Assembly: GCA_965116245.1 (NCBI GenBank)
Contig: OZ220497.1
Span: 1,364,001-1,428,000 of the forward strand
DNA from: Poriferisodalis sp965116245
GTDB taxonomy: Bacteria; Actinomycetota; Acidimicrobiia; Acidimicrobiales; Poriferisodalaceae
Direction: 5' to 3'
Length of the DNA: 64,000 nucleotides
The notes under the pieces are model-generated. The model ran no database searches, was not told the origin of the DNA, and saw only the letters and a program-made list of their open reading frames with translations. Below, piece by piece: positions 41,563-50,666 of this stretch. The stretch's first letter is position 1, and each line of letters starts with the position of its first letter. Made by a program: the position numbers and the translations under genes.

Positions 41563-43053
41563 TCAGTTGATCATGTCAGCCAGAATGGGGGCAAGGCTCT
41601 CTAGCAGGGCGTCCACGTCGTCGTCAGTCTCCAGTCCCAACACGTTGGTGTTCAGCGCGATGCCGAGATCAAGTGTGGGCACATAGGCAGCGATGGTTCG
41701 AAAGCCAGGCACGCCGCCTCCGTGGGAGTAGAACTCCAGCCGCCCGCTAGACCCATCGCCATCGGATCCAGTGCGGCTGGGACCGAAGTCAATAGTCCCG
41801 GTGGAGATTCCTAGGCCGTAGCTGCTGTCGGGATCGGGGTGACCTGTCGTCATCAGCGCGACCTGGGCCGCATCAAGCACTTCGGTCGCAAAGAGTCCGC
41901 GGATCAACTTCGCTACGTCGCTAATCCGTGCTTCGATACCGCCGCCAGTCCAACCCGCGGAGCGGGCGAAGGCATCGGGAACCGTGCCGATGTCCACCAT
42001 GGTGGCCCCGTTGTGGGTAATGCGGTTATCGCCGGTCAGACCCAGCAGAGGTGGCAACAGATAGCCGATGGTTCCCCCTACGTATCCGTTCGCAGTCGGC
42101 TCAGGCGGAAACTCTTGCGGAGTCAGGTAAACGTGGCTGAGGCCCAGAGGTTTGAAGACACGAGACCGCAGTTGCTCGGCGGCGGTTTCACCCGTGACCG
42201 CCTCAATGAGCAAGCCAGCCGCGACGTAGCCGGTGGTGTTGTAGTGATACTCGGTGCCCAGCCGTGCCACCGGCCCGTACTTTGCGGCGAATGCCAAGAT
42301 CTCCTCGGGGGCGATTTTTACATTCAGTCGGTCGGCTGCGAGACGGAAGAACTGCACGTCGAACGCGTACTCAACGAAGCCAGAAGTGTGTCCCAGCAGG
42401 TCGCGCACCCTGACTGCGCTGGCGTACTCATACCCCGGTGCCCAGTCGTCGCTCAGGTATCGGGCTACCGGGGCATCCAACTCCACAGCGCCTTCGGCAA
42501 CAAGTTGAAGGATCACAGCAGCGGTGACGGATTTGGTGACCGAGCCGATGCGCACGTGATGGTCAACGGTTAGGGGAGCCTCGGTGGCGAGGTCGCTCAG
42601 GCCCCAAGCGAAGGCTCTGAGTTGGTCGTCGCCGTGAGCGATAGCAAGCACAACACCCGGAGCGCCAGTGCGCTCCATCCAGTTGCGAATCGCACGGTCT
42701 AACGCCTTGGGTGGCTGCTCAAGCTGCTCAAGCTGAATGGACTGGCCGACCTGATCGGCCTGGTCGCTCTGGTCAGCCTGGTTGGCCTGCTCGGGTCGAT
42801 CGGTCGGTTCAGTATTTGGTTCCGCGGTAGTTGCAGCCGAGGTTGACGCAGTCGTCAGCGTCGCCGCAGAAGCGTTAGTAGTTACCGTCAACTCACCGGT
42901 CTCAACGACCGGGGCCGAATTGGTGCTCGGATCTGAAGTGAACACAGCAATCGTTGCTGGCGCGACTCCGTCGCTAGCGCCGCATGCGGCCAGCGCCCAT
43001 CCGAACGCTGCCAGCACAGCCACCCATCGCTTGGGGCCAGAGCAGCGCTTCAT
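41563..43053 (-). CDS. Beta-lactamase-family serine hydrolase, lipoprotein
   Basis: ATG 43053 starts a lipoprotein signal (MKRCSGPKRWVAVLAAFGWALAAC, lipobox Cys24); upstream codons to 43152 are not needed. The roughly 496-residue protein has the class C/DD-peptidase motifs Ser-x-x-Lys (GSVTKSVTAAV), Tyr-x-Asn (YHYNTTGY) and HGGG (YSHGGGVPGF). It probably acts outside the membrane as an esterase, peptidase or lactamase; the family is broad. The stretch after the signal peptide is Thr/Ala/Ser-rich, then Gln/Asp-rich (ANQADQSDQADQVGQ), coded by tandem repeats at about 42720-42800. Confidence 0.87.
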   Translation of the reverse strand: MKRCSGPKRWVAVLAAFGWALAACGASDGVAPATIAVFTSDPSTNSAPVVETGELTVTTNASAATLTTASTSAATTAEPNTEPTDRPEQANQADQSDQADQVGQSIQLEQLEQPPKALDRAIRNWMERTGAPGVVLAIAHGDDQLRAFAWGLSDLATEAPLTVDHHVRIGSVTKSVTAAVILQLVAEGAVELDAPVARYLSDDWAPGYEYASAVRVRDLLGHTSGFVEYAFDVQFFRLAADRLNVKIAPEEILAFAAKYGPVARLGTEYHYNTTGYVAAGLLIEAVTGETAAEQLRSRVFKPLGLSHVYLTPQEFPPEPTANGYVGGTIGYLLPPLLGLTGDNRITHNGATMVDIGTVPDAFARSAGWTGGGIEARISDVAKLIRGLFATEVLDAAQVALMTTGHPDPDSSYGLGISTGTIDFGPSRTGSDGDGSSGRLEFYSHGGGVPGFRTIAAYVPTLDLGIALNTNVLGLETDDDVDALLESLAPILADMIN

Positions 43054-43196
43054 GCAAGAAGAGTATGCGAGCCAGGTAGTTTGCCGGTATCTACCGCTGT
43101 ATCTCTTGTAGCTGCTGTGGCTACATCGGCTACAGCGACCCGCTGTAGCCATAGCGGTTGTAACGATCTACTTGAGGCGGGCCAGAGGGGGTCGAT

Positions 43197-44771
43197 GTGA
43201 ATCTGGGAATGCTGCTGTTCATGCCAGCGACCATTGCCGGTGACCAGGTCATCTTGGTGGACACTTCTAGCGAAGTGGCCGGTGGCCAGGCCCGCCAGGT
43301 GACCTACCAGGAGCTATTGGACAACGTGTCACGCACGGCTGGTCTGCTATCGACCGTTGGTGTCGGCGTCGAAGATCGAGTCGGCATTTATGCCACCAAC
43401 AGTGTTGAGAGCGTGGAGGCGATCTTCGGCGCAGCGTTCGCCGGAGCCTCGGTGGTGCCCATGAACTTCCGTGCGGCCGAGGACGAAACAGCGCACCTGC
43501 TCAGCGATAGTGGCATCAAGGTGCTGTTTACCGAGTCTCGATACCTGGATCTCATCAATGCGACCAAGCCCGCTGACCTAGAGCACGTGTATGTGCTTGA
43601 CGAACCCGCGTCGTACGCCGCAGCGCGGGACGAGTCCTTCGAGCTACCTGTCCCCGCCGATGTTGAGTTCGACGGTCTTTGCACACTGCTGTACACGAGC
43701 GGTACCACAGCTATGCCCAAGGGTGTGAAGCTCACTAACGGCGCGATCACAGGCTACGTAATGGGCGCCAACGACGCCGCCACCGGCGAGGACATAGGCC
43801 GAATGGCTGTTGCAGCGCCGCTGTATCACATCGCTGGCTTGACCTCGATGCTGAATGCCCTCTATAGCGGTCGGGTCGTGGTGTTGTTGCCACAATTCCA
43901 AGCGGATTCTTGGATCGAGTGCGTGCAACGCCACAGCGTTACCCACGCCTTCTTGGTGCCCACGATGCTGGCCCGTGTGCTTCACGCTCCGAACTTCTCC
44001 CCGACAGCGTTCGACAGTCTTGAAGCTGTCACCTACGGAGCCGCGCCCATGCCACCGTCGGTAATCCGGCACGCCATCGACGAGTTTCCGTCTCACGTCT
44101 CATTTGCGGGTGCGTACGGACAAACCGAGACCACCTCCACCGTTGCGGTGCTGGATCCAGATGACCACCGGATTGAGGGCACGGCCGAGGAGCAAGAGCG
44201 CAAGCTGCATCGGTTGTCGTCGGTGGGTCAGGTACTTGAGGACGTGCAGGTGCGGATTGTGGATGCTGACAGCGGTGAACCGGTGGCGCCGGGTGTCATT
44301 GGCGAGGTGCAGCTGTTTACCATCCGCGCGATGGATGGCTACTGGGGCAACGAGGAAAAGACCCGTGTCACCATCGACGATGAAGGTTGGGTACACACAG
44401 GCGACCTGGGCTACTTGGACGACGACGATTACCTGTTTCTGCACGGCCGCACCGGCGACATGATCATCAGAGGCGGTGAGAACGTGCTGCCCGACGAAGT
44501 TGAGGGTGTCTTGTATGACCATCCCGACGTGCTTGAGGCTGCTGTGGTGGGCATTCCGAGCGCAGAATGGGGGGAGCGCGTAGCGGCTGCGGCTGTATTG
44601 CGTCCCGGCGCTAGCACCTCTGCAGACGAACTCGTCTCGCACGCCCGTGAGCGACTAGCGCCTTTCAAGCGCCCTGAGTTTGTCCATCTTATGGACGAAC
44701 TACCCAGGACATCCACCGGAAAGCTGCTGCGCCGCGATCTCATCCCGTTGCTGGACAAGCTGGGCATCTGA
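43197..44771 (+). CDS. AMP-binding acyl-CoA synthetase
   Basis: The 524-residue protein starts with GTG 43197 after GAGGGGGTC. It carries the family core motifs: LLYTSGTTAMPKGVKL (ATP loop), GAYGQTET, HTGDLGYLDDDDYLFLHGR (ATP-binding Asp), IIRGGENVLPDEVE, and the C-terminal catalytic Lys in TSTGKLLRRDL. It converts a carboxylic acid, ATP and CoA to acyl-CoA. The length suits medium or aromatic acids. It lies just ahead of an amidohydrolase and a CoA-transferase on the same strand, so it may feed their pathway. Confidence 0.92.
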   Translation: MNLGMLLFMPATIAGDQVILVDTSSEVAGGQARQVTYQELLDNVSRTAGLLSTVGVGVEDRVGIYATNSVESVEAIFGAAFAGASVVPMNFRAAEDETAHLLSDSGIKVLFTESRYLDLINATKPADLEHVYVLDEPASYAAARDESFELPVPADVEFDGLCTLLYTSGTTAMPKGVKLTNGAITGYVMGANDAATGEDIGRMAVAAPLYHIAGLTSMLNALYSGRVVVLLPQFQADSWIECVQRHSVTHAFLVPTMLARVLHAPNFSPTAFDSLEAVTYGAAPMPPSVIRHAIDEFPSHVSFAGAYGQTETTSTVAVLDPDDHRIEGTAEEQERKLHRLSSVGQVLEDVQVRIVDADSGEPVAPGVIGEVQLFTIRAMDGYWGNEEKTRVTIDDEGWVHTGDLGYLDDDDYLFLHGRTGDMIIRGGENVLPDEVEGVLYDHPDVLEAAVVGIPSAEWGERVAAAAVLRPGASTSADELVSHARERLAPFKRPEFVHLMDELPRTSTGKLLRRDLIPLLDKLGI

Positions 44772-44812
44772 ACGGCGTTTCGTCTGAATGACGTCAGCCT
44801 AAGCGTCCTCGG

Positions 44813-46123
44813 GTGTACCAGCGCTATCGAGACGATCATCTGCATCTGCTGGCATGCGCGGCAGCGCGCCGCTCTATCGATGTTCAAGACGCCACGACGG
44901 TCGGCGAGTTGTTGGCCACAATCCAGAGCGGGATTGGTGCGTCTGCACTAGCCGGGGATCGTGCGTCGTGGCTGCGGGTGTGGGGCTACGACGACGCTTT
45001 GCTCGTTGAACAGCGTCATCCGACGGTTGCGGAACTAGATGCCGTCACAGGTGATAGGCCCGCAGTGCTTCATCACATAACAGGGCACGTGGCGGTGGCC
45101 AACACGGCGGCGGGTCGCGAGCTTGGCCTCGGGTCGGGTGATGTGCTCGTAGAACGCCACGACGTGCTGGCGAGGACACCTAAACCCGATCGTGAAACTG
45201 TCGTGTCGGAGGTAGCGGCGGTGCTAGCTGACCTCGCCGCAGCCAGCATCAGCGAATGCACTGACGCCACCCACACCAATGATCTGTGCGCCGTGGAATT
45301 GTTGGCGGATGCGGTGGCGGTGGAGTCGTCGGTGTCTGTCACCGCGATGGTTGGCGCAGATCGGCTCGCGTCGCTGGGCGGTCTTCCGTTCGGCGCGGAG
45401 GTGCAATCATCAACGACACGCAGCTCAGAAGTGCCCAGTTCAGAAAAACACAGTTCAGGCGAGACGTGGAAAACGACATGTCAAACAACCGGGAGGCGCA
45501 GCGGCCACGGTCGGGTGCGTATTGGACACGCCAAGGTGATGCCGCCTCACGACGACGACAGCGCCATCGGTGGGTTGGTAGCGGCTGCTAGAGCCCACGG
45601 CTTTCCGGTTGCAATCCATGTGATGGACATCGACACGCTGCAGGTCGCTCTTGATGCGCTCGAAGCTCATCCGCCGCAGCCCGCTGCGACGCGCCAGCGA
45701 CTTGCCGAGGAGTGCAGTCTCGCGGCGTCCTGTTCTGAGTCTCGCAACACAGTTATTGGCCGTGAGCTTGAACGCTTATCTGCGCGCGAACTGGAACTCG
45801 CACCCGACCGCATTGAACACTGTTCGCTTGCGCTGCCGGAACAACTGGACCGCATCGCACGCCTGGGTGTCACAGTGGTGACCCAGCCCAGCTTCGTAAC
45901 TCGACGCGAGCGCAAGTATCGAGAGCGGCTCTCTTTGGCCGAGCAGCAGTGGCTGTGGCCGCTGGCGAGTCTGCTGCGCCGCGGCATCCGCGTCGCATTG
46001 TCGTCGGATGCCCCGACTGTGCCAGCCGATCCCGCTGAGTGGATCCAAGCCGCCACTTGTCGAGATCTCGCTCCGGCCGAACGTGTGGATGAGGCAACGG
46101 CACGTGGACTGTGCTTGGTTTGA
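44813..46123 (+). CDS. Amidohydrolase-3 (YtcJ-like) family protein lacking the N-terminal sandwich
   Basis: The 436-residue protein begins almost at the metal motif (RDDHLHLLA); YtcJ-like enzymes normally have about 60 residues before it. A TGA in frame at 44789 prevents an extension, so the protein seems N-terminally short. WLRVWGYDDALL, HHITGHVAVANTAAG, IHVMDIDTL, RIEHCSLA and SSDAPTVPADP follow the family order, with the final metal Asp kept. A Ser/Thr-rich insertion (SSTTRSSEVPSSEKHSSG) sits near residue 200. It may be inactive or use a partner; the substrate is unknown. Confidence 0.75.
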   Translation: MYQRYRDDHLHLLACAAARRSIDVQDATTVGELLATIQSGIGASALAGDRASWLRVWGYDDALLVEQRHPTVAELDAVTGDRPAVLHHITGHVAVANTAAGRELGLGSGDVLVERHDVLARTPKPDRETVVSEVAAVLADLAAASISECTDATHTNDLCAVELLADAVAVESSVSVTAMVGADRLASLGGLPFGAEVQSSTTRSSEVPSSEKHSSGETWKTTCQTTGRRSGHGRVRIGHAKVMPPHDDDSAIGGLVAAARAHGFPVAIHVMDIDTLQVALDALEAHPPQPAATRQRLAEECSLAASCSESRNTVIGRELERLSARELELAPDRIEHCSLALPEQLDRIARLGVTVVTQPSFVTRRERKYRERLSLAEQQWLWPLASLLRRGIRVALSSDAPTVPADPAEWIQAATCRDLAPAERVDEATARGLCLV

Positions 46124-46178
46124 TTGGGGCTTGGTCTGATTGGGGCCTGGCCTGATTGGGGCTGCTGGCGTGATTGGG
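46113..46178. repeat. 17-bp degenerate tandem repeat
   Basis: Four units of the CTTGGTCTGATTGGGG type overlap the end of the amidohydrolase gene and fill the spacer before the CoA-transferase. Confidence 0.8.
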
Positions 46179-46298
46179 ACTGCGAGGTATTCCAGCAGCC
46201 TGCGAGTAGCGGCAATCTGCGAGCGTCTGGCGGGACTCAGTCAGTCGTTGAGTACCCTGCTGCAACGCTGTATGGGGGCTATTGGGCAGGGGGTTCCG

Positions 46299-47495
46299 AT
46301 GGCAGGGCCGATGGAGGGCATCCGCGTCGTAGAGCTGGGCGTGTGGATCGCTGGACCGGCCTGCGGCGGAATACTCGCCGACTGGGGTGCCGACGTCATC
46401 AAAGTGGAAACTCCCGACGGCGACCCGTTCCGTTCGCTGGAATGGCTGTACCCGGGCGAGGGCAACCCGCCATTTGATCTTGACAATCGAGGCAAGCGCA
46501 GCATCTCGCTTAACCTGACGCACCCCGATGGGCTGGCGGCGTTGCACAGCCTGCTGAAAGACACCGATGTCTTTGTCTCCAACATTCGACCGGGCGGCTT
46601 GGAGCGCATGGGGCTTGACTACCCCTCACTGGCGTCGCGCTACCCCCGCCTGATCTACGCAAGCGTTACGGGTCTGTCTCTGCGGGGGGACGAGCGGGAT
46701 CGTCACACCTACGATGTCGGAGCATTTTGGTCTCGTGCGGGGATTGTTCGGTCCCTGACTCCCGCGAATGCCGACCTGCCCTATCAGCGTGGCGGCATGG
46801 GCGACCATATGACTGGGCTAGCTGCCGCGGCTGGCGTTGCGGCCGCTCTGTTTCATCGTGTGAGTACCGGAAAAGGCCAGTTGGTGGAGTCGTCGCTGTT
46901 GCGCTTGGGGACGTACATGCTGGGTTGGGACCACAACGTCACCGCCATGACCGGCGCCGAGACGCAGGCTTGGGGCCGCGCCAGCCCGCCTAACCCGCTC
47001 ATAAACTGCTACTGCTGCAGCGACGGTGAGTGGCTCTGGATGTTGGGCCTTGAAGGCGATCGCCATTGGCCAAATGTCGTCAAAGCACTTGATCGGCCGG
47101 AGTGGGGAAATGATCCGCGTTTTGGCGACATTGAGCTGCGCCTTGCGCACGCCGGTGAGCTCACTGCGGAGATGGATGCTGTTATGGCCACCCGCACACG
47201 GACCGAGTGGGGAGAGATTTTCGATGCGAACAACGTCTGGTGGGCGCCTGTGCAATCCACCTCCGAGTTGCGCAGCGACCCTCAAGCCCATGCCGCTGGC
47301 TGCTGGGTGGACGTACCGACGCCCGATGGCGGCACTACCGAGATGGTCTCGACGCCAGTGGATTTTTCCGAGAGCGCTTGGACGCCCGGTGGGCCCGCCC
47401 CCGAAGTCGGTCAGCACACCGAGTTGATTCTGCTTGAGCACGGCTATGACTGGGATGGCATTGAGCAGATGAAGCAGTCCGGCGTGATTCGGTGA
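46299..47495 (+). CDS. CaiB/BaiF family (class III) CoA-transferase
   Basis: The 398-residue protein is counted from ATG 46299, which follows GGCAGGGGG; the open frame back to 46140 runs through the tandem repeat. Family features are GIRVVELGVWIAGPACGGIL, GADVIKVETPDGDPFR, NRGKRSISLNL, and the catalytic-position Asp139 in TYDVGAFWSR. It resembles the intact CoA-transferase at 5056-6279 in the AFWSRAG/AFFSRSG stretch after the Asp, so they may have related substrates. It is probably co-transcribed with the acyl-CoA synthetase and amidohydrolase upstream. Confidence 0.9.
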   Translation: MAGPMEGIRVVELGVWIAGPACGGILADWGADVIKVETPDGDPFRSLEWLYPGEGNPPFDLDNRGKRSISLNLTHPDGLAALHSLLKDTDVFVSNIRPGGLERMGLDYPSLASRYPRLIYASVTGLSLRGDERDRHTYDVGAFWSRAGIVRSLTPANADLPYQRGGMGDHMTGLAAAAGVAAALFHRVSTGKGQLVESSLLRLGTYMLGWDHNVTAMTGAETQAWGRASPPNPLINCYCCSDGEWLWMLGLEGDRHWPNVVKALDRPEWGNDPRFGDIELRLAHAGELTAEMDAVMATRTRTEWGEIFDANNVWWAPVQSTSELRSDPQAHAAGCWVDVPTPDGGTTEMVSTPVDFSESAWTPGGPAPEVGQHTELILLEHGYDWDGIEQMKQSGVIR

Positions 47496-47574
47496 GCCGG
47501 GAAATAGGCCGTCAGGCGAGCCGCGAACAAGGCCCCGACAAGAGTCGTGAAACGGGCTGAGATATTGGGGTTTG

Positions 47575-48765
47575 ATGATTGAGGCAGTCCATGCTCGTGT
47601 ATTGACGCCCGAATGGGCCCCAACGGTGATTCCCGCGCCCTACGACTCGCTCACCCCAGATGAGCGTGCGCAGCAGTTGGCCGACAATCCCGACTCATTC
47701 GCTCATGTCGCTGGAGCGCCACCAAACAGCTCCGACCATCCGAGCGAGCACAGTCAGCACGCCGCGCGCAGCACCCGAGCGCTGAAACGGCTCATCGACT
47801 TAGGGGCTTACGAAGCCAGCGAAGGACCGAGTCTGTATGTGCAGCGCGTTGAGGCTGACGGCTTTGTTCAGCACGCCCTGCTGGGCAGTGTGCGCCTTGA
47901 CTCTCATGAGCTGCGCCCGCACGAGGACACCCAGCCCGGTCGGGTGCAAGGGTTGGCGGTGCATTTCGCTGAGGTCGGCCTCATGTCCAGTCCGGTAGTT
48001 GTTACAGCGCCTCGGCTGACCGCTGTGGCTGAGGTCATCGGGGCCATGGTCGAGGCGGCCGAGTTGTCTGTGCCGCTAATTGATACTAAGACTGCCGATG
48101 GCGCACGAGTGACGTTGCGGCGAGCGGCTGTTGCAGGCGGAGCGCATGCCAGCGTCGGTCTCGACGGCCCTCTGTACATAGTGGACGGACACCATCGTGT
48201 CGCTGCTGCACGGCAAGCTGGTTTTTCTCAAGTGCTTGTTGCGTGCTCTCCTACTAGCGAGTTGCACCTAGGCACATTTGACCGTGAGCTGAGCGAACTT
48301 GACATGATGCCTAGGCGCGTTGTGGAGCTCATTAGAGCCCTTTGTCACGTTGAAGAAGCGCCCAACGCTGCGGCCGCACGTCCTCAGGAACCGGGATGGA
48401 TCGGCATCGGCGTGGCGGGCCGCTGGTTTCGCGCTCGAGTTCGCCAAGCCGACACCGGCGATGATTCGTCGCCGGTTCCGAATCCCACCACCCGGCTGGA
48501 TGCGGCTTTTGTGCATGACTGCCTGCTCAGGGAGGTCTTTTGCGTGGACAACGCTTCGGACCCGCGGCTCACATACCGGGCCAGCCGTGACGGGACCACT
48601 CGCGCTACAACCGCCTACGCGCCCCCGGCGCCAGTCACGATTTTGCTTGCGCCGGTACCCCTCAACTCGATATTTGAGGTAGCTGACTTCGGAGGCGTGA
48701 TGCCGCCAAAGACCACATGCTTCTGGCCGAAGGCTCGCTCCGGGCTGCTGCTGGTTCGCTGCTGA
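47575..48765 (+). CDS. DUF1015 family protein
   Basis: The 396-residue protein counts from ATG 47575. It shows the DUF1015 marks: APTVIPAPYDSLTPDE at the N-terminus, LRPHEDTQPGRVQGLAVHF where relatives have HE-T-P, and IVDGHHRVAAARQAG, which is related to the ParB/serine-kinase nucleotide-binding motif. Archaeal relatives include free serine kinase; most bacterial DUF1015 proteins have no assigned role. The C-terminal third (after residue 260) is less conserved. Confidence 0.8.
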   Translation: MIEAVHARVLTPEWAPTVIPAPYDSLTPDERAQQLADNPDSFAHVAGAPPNSSDHPSEHSQHAARSTRALKRLIDLGAYEASEGPSLYVQRVEADGFVQHALLGSVRLDSHELRPHEDTQPGRVQGLAVHFAEVGLMSSPVVVTAPRLTAVAEVIGAMVEAAELSVPLIDTKTADGARVTLRRAAVAGGAHASVGLDGPLYIVDGHHRVAAARQAGFSQVLVACSPTSELHLGTFDRELSELDMMPRRVVELIRALCHVEEAPNAAAARPQEPGWIGIGVAGRWFRARVRQADTGDDSSPVPNPTTRLDAAFVHDCLLREVFCVDNASDPRLTYRASRDGTTRATTAYAPPAPVTILLAPVPLNSIFEVADFGGVMPPKTTCFWPKARSGLLLVRC

Positions 48766-49217
48766 ATCACAAGCTGCACGTGATGTAGCAGAAGATGCGA
48801 GAACCGGCTATACCCAAAGCGCAAGCCAACTAATCGCCGCACAGCGAAACGTAGTACAGCAATACGTAGTCCAGGAAACGGAAATACGGGACAGAAGCAC
48901 GGCAACAGAAGTACTGGGGACAGCGAAATGCATGAGCGAAATGCAAGACAACACAAATCGTGACGGGTTCGCAGCGATGGCAGTGTTGGTGCTCACGATC
49001 GCGTTCATTGTCGCCATCGTGGTGTTTGCCATCGTGTAGGACCGTGTAGGACAACGTCGCCGCTTGTCAACTCTGCTTTACTGACGCCTTACTGAAGTGC
49101 TTGTCAGACGACCGTTGAGACTGCTCACTGATTTGACCACGAAATTCGACCACCAAACTTGACCGCCAATTTCGACAGCAAATGTTCCTGCCGCATCCTT
49201 AGGAGGGTGAACCAAAG
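48766..49217. other. Intergenic stretch with one small gene and the importer promoter
   Basis: This contains the 35-codon membrane peptide at 48932-49039 and, before 49218, GACCACGAAATTCGACCACC-type words and the strong AGGAGGGTGA ribosome-binding site of the ABC substrate-binding protein. The rest shows nothing recognisable. Confidence 0.55.
48932..49039 (+). CDS. Small single-span membrane protein (35 residues)
   Basis: ATG 48932 to TAG 49037 codes for a hydrophilic start (MSEMQDNTNRDGFA), then a hydrophobic helix of about 20 residues (AVLVLTIAFIVAIVVFAIV) at the very end. GGGGAC lies about 10 bases upstream. Such tail-anchored small proteins often sit beside transporters. It is on the same strand as, and 178 bases before, the ABC importer. 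No known family was recognised. Confidence 0.5.
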   Translation: MSEMQDNTNRDGFAAMAVLVLTIAFIVAIVVFAIV

Positions 49218-50600
49218 ATGACCAACGAGAGTGTTCTTGAGAAGCGCCCCAAGAGGCGTCGGTGGCGTGCGATGGCGGCGATCCTGGCCGCAGTCGCGCT
49301 GACAGCGGCCGCATGCGGAAGCAACGATGCTGACGAGGACGCTGAAGACGGCTCCGGTGCGGTCGAAACCACCGACGCGCCAGACTCAACGCCAGCGTCC
49401 GAAACCACCCAGGCGGCTGCGTCAGACCCTGGCGATCCAGACTCAGGCGACCCAGCGACCACCGAAGCGCCGCAGGAGGTCGCCGACAGCGAGCCCATCA
49501 AGGTCATGACAGTCACAACCCTCAACGCAGCAGGACCGACCTACCACAACATCGCTAACACCGCCAATGCCTATGCCGCCTACATCAATGCCCGAGGCGG
49601 CATTGGCGGCCGCCAGCTCGAGGTCAATGTTTGCGACGAGCAGTTTGATCCCGCCGTGGCTGCCTCGTGTGCCCGTGAGGCTGTTGAAGAGAACATGGTG
49701 GCCGTAATTGGCTCGTTCACGTTCTTCGCGGAGAGCATCGTTCCGGTGATCGCGGAGTCCGACATCACGTGGTTCGGCCCGTGCTGCCCAATCACACCGT
49801 CTGAGTTGACCAGCCCGCACTCATTCCCCATCGGCAATCAGCCGATGTACGCGGTGGGCGCAGTCAAGCGGGCCATTGAGGATGGCTGCACCGCCCTGAA
49901 TGCGGTGATCATTGACGGCGCTCAGATCTTCATTCCGCCAATGGAGAATGCGATCAAGGCGCTGGGGCAGAGCTTTGGCGACACCATCATCTTGCCGCCG
50001 ACAGCACAGGACTACTCCTCTGAGGTCGCCCAAGCCACAACCGGAGCCGACTGCGTGATCACGATCATCTCAGAGACGCCGTATATCACCTGGAACACGG
50101 CCTGGACTCAGTCGGGCACGGAAGCTCGTCAGTACGGTCCCCAGGGCAACTTGAATGAGATCTCGGCTGCTGGTAACGAAGAGTCCACCGATGGCGACAT
50201 CATCGCTGGTATGTACCCGGATATTTCCACTGCACCGTGGGACGAGTACCGGCTGGCGCTTGATGAGGGCGGCTACGACCTGACCGAGCACGACTACAAC
50301 AGTCTCGGCGGCATGGGTACCTGGGCGGCTTTCGTAGGCTTCGCGCAGATCGCTGAGACGATTGAGGGTGATATCACTGCCTCATCCTTTTTTGAGGCCG
50401 CATCTAATACCGACAACCTGGACCTCGGTGGAATGGTGCCGGTGCTGGACTTCACCCAGGAGTGGACCGACGGGCTGGAGGGCTACCAGCGGTTGTTCAA
50501 TCGCGGAGTCGTCTTCAGCATCTTGGAGGACGGCAAGGTCGTGCCGCTCACGACGGACTTTGAGGACGTAGGCGATCTGGCTACCGGCAACGCTGGCTAG
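49218..50600 (+). CDS. ABC importer substrate-binding lipoprotein, branched-chain amino acid type
   Basis: The 460-residue protein follows an excellent ribosome-binding site (AGGAGGGTGA). It has a lipoprotein signal (RWRAMAAILAAVALTAAAC), an acidic Asp/Thr/Glu-rich spacer to about residue 90, then a type I periplasmic-binding fold of the LivJ group (ANAYAAYINARGGIGGRQLE, AVIGSFTFFAES, FGPCCPITPSELT). It should bind a small organic acid, amide or amino acid. The downstream genes supply the matching permeases and ATPases, so this is the first gene of the importer operon. Confidence 0.9.
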   Translation: MTNESVLEKRPKRRRWRAMAAILAAVALTAAACGSNDADEDAEDGSGAVETTDAPDSTPASETTQAAASDPGDPDSGDPATTEAPQEVADSEPIKVMTVTTLNAAGPTYHNIANTANAYAAYINARGGIGGRQLEVNVCDEQFDPAVAASCAREAVEENMVAVIGSFTFFAESIVPVIAESDITWFGPCCPITPSELTSPHSFPIGNQPMYAVGAVKRAIEDGCTALNAVIIDGAQIFIPPMENAIKALGQSFGDTIILPPTAQDYSSEVAQATTGADCVITIISETPYITWNTAWTQSGTEARQYGPQGNLNEISAAGNEESTDGDIIAGMYPDISTAPWDEYRLALDEGGYDLTEHDYNSLGGMGTWAAFVGFAQIAETIEGDITASSFFEAASNTDNLDLGGMVPVLDFTQEWTDGLEGYQRLFNRGVVFSILEDGKVVPLTTDFEDVGDLATGNAG

Positions 50601-50666
50601 CCACAGCCAGCTAACCAAGACTAGCTAACTGCGATCTGACCACGATCGGACCTATTGGGGGGATCG

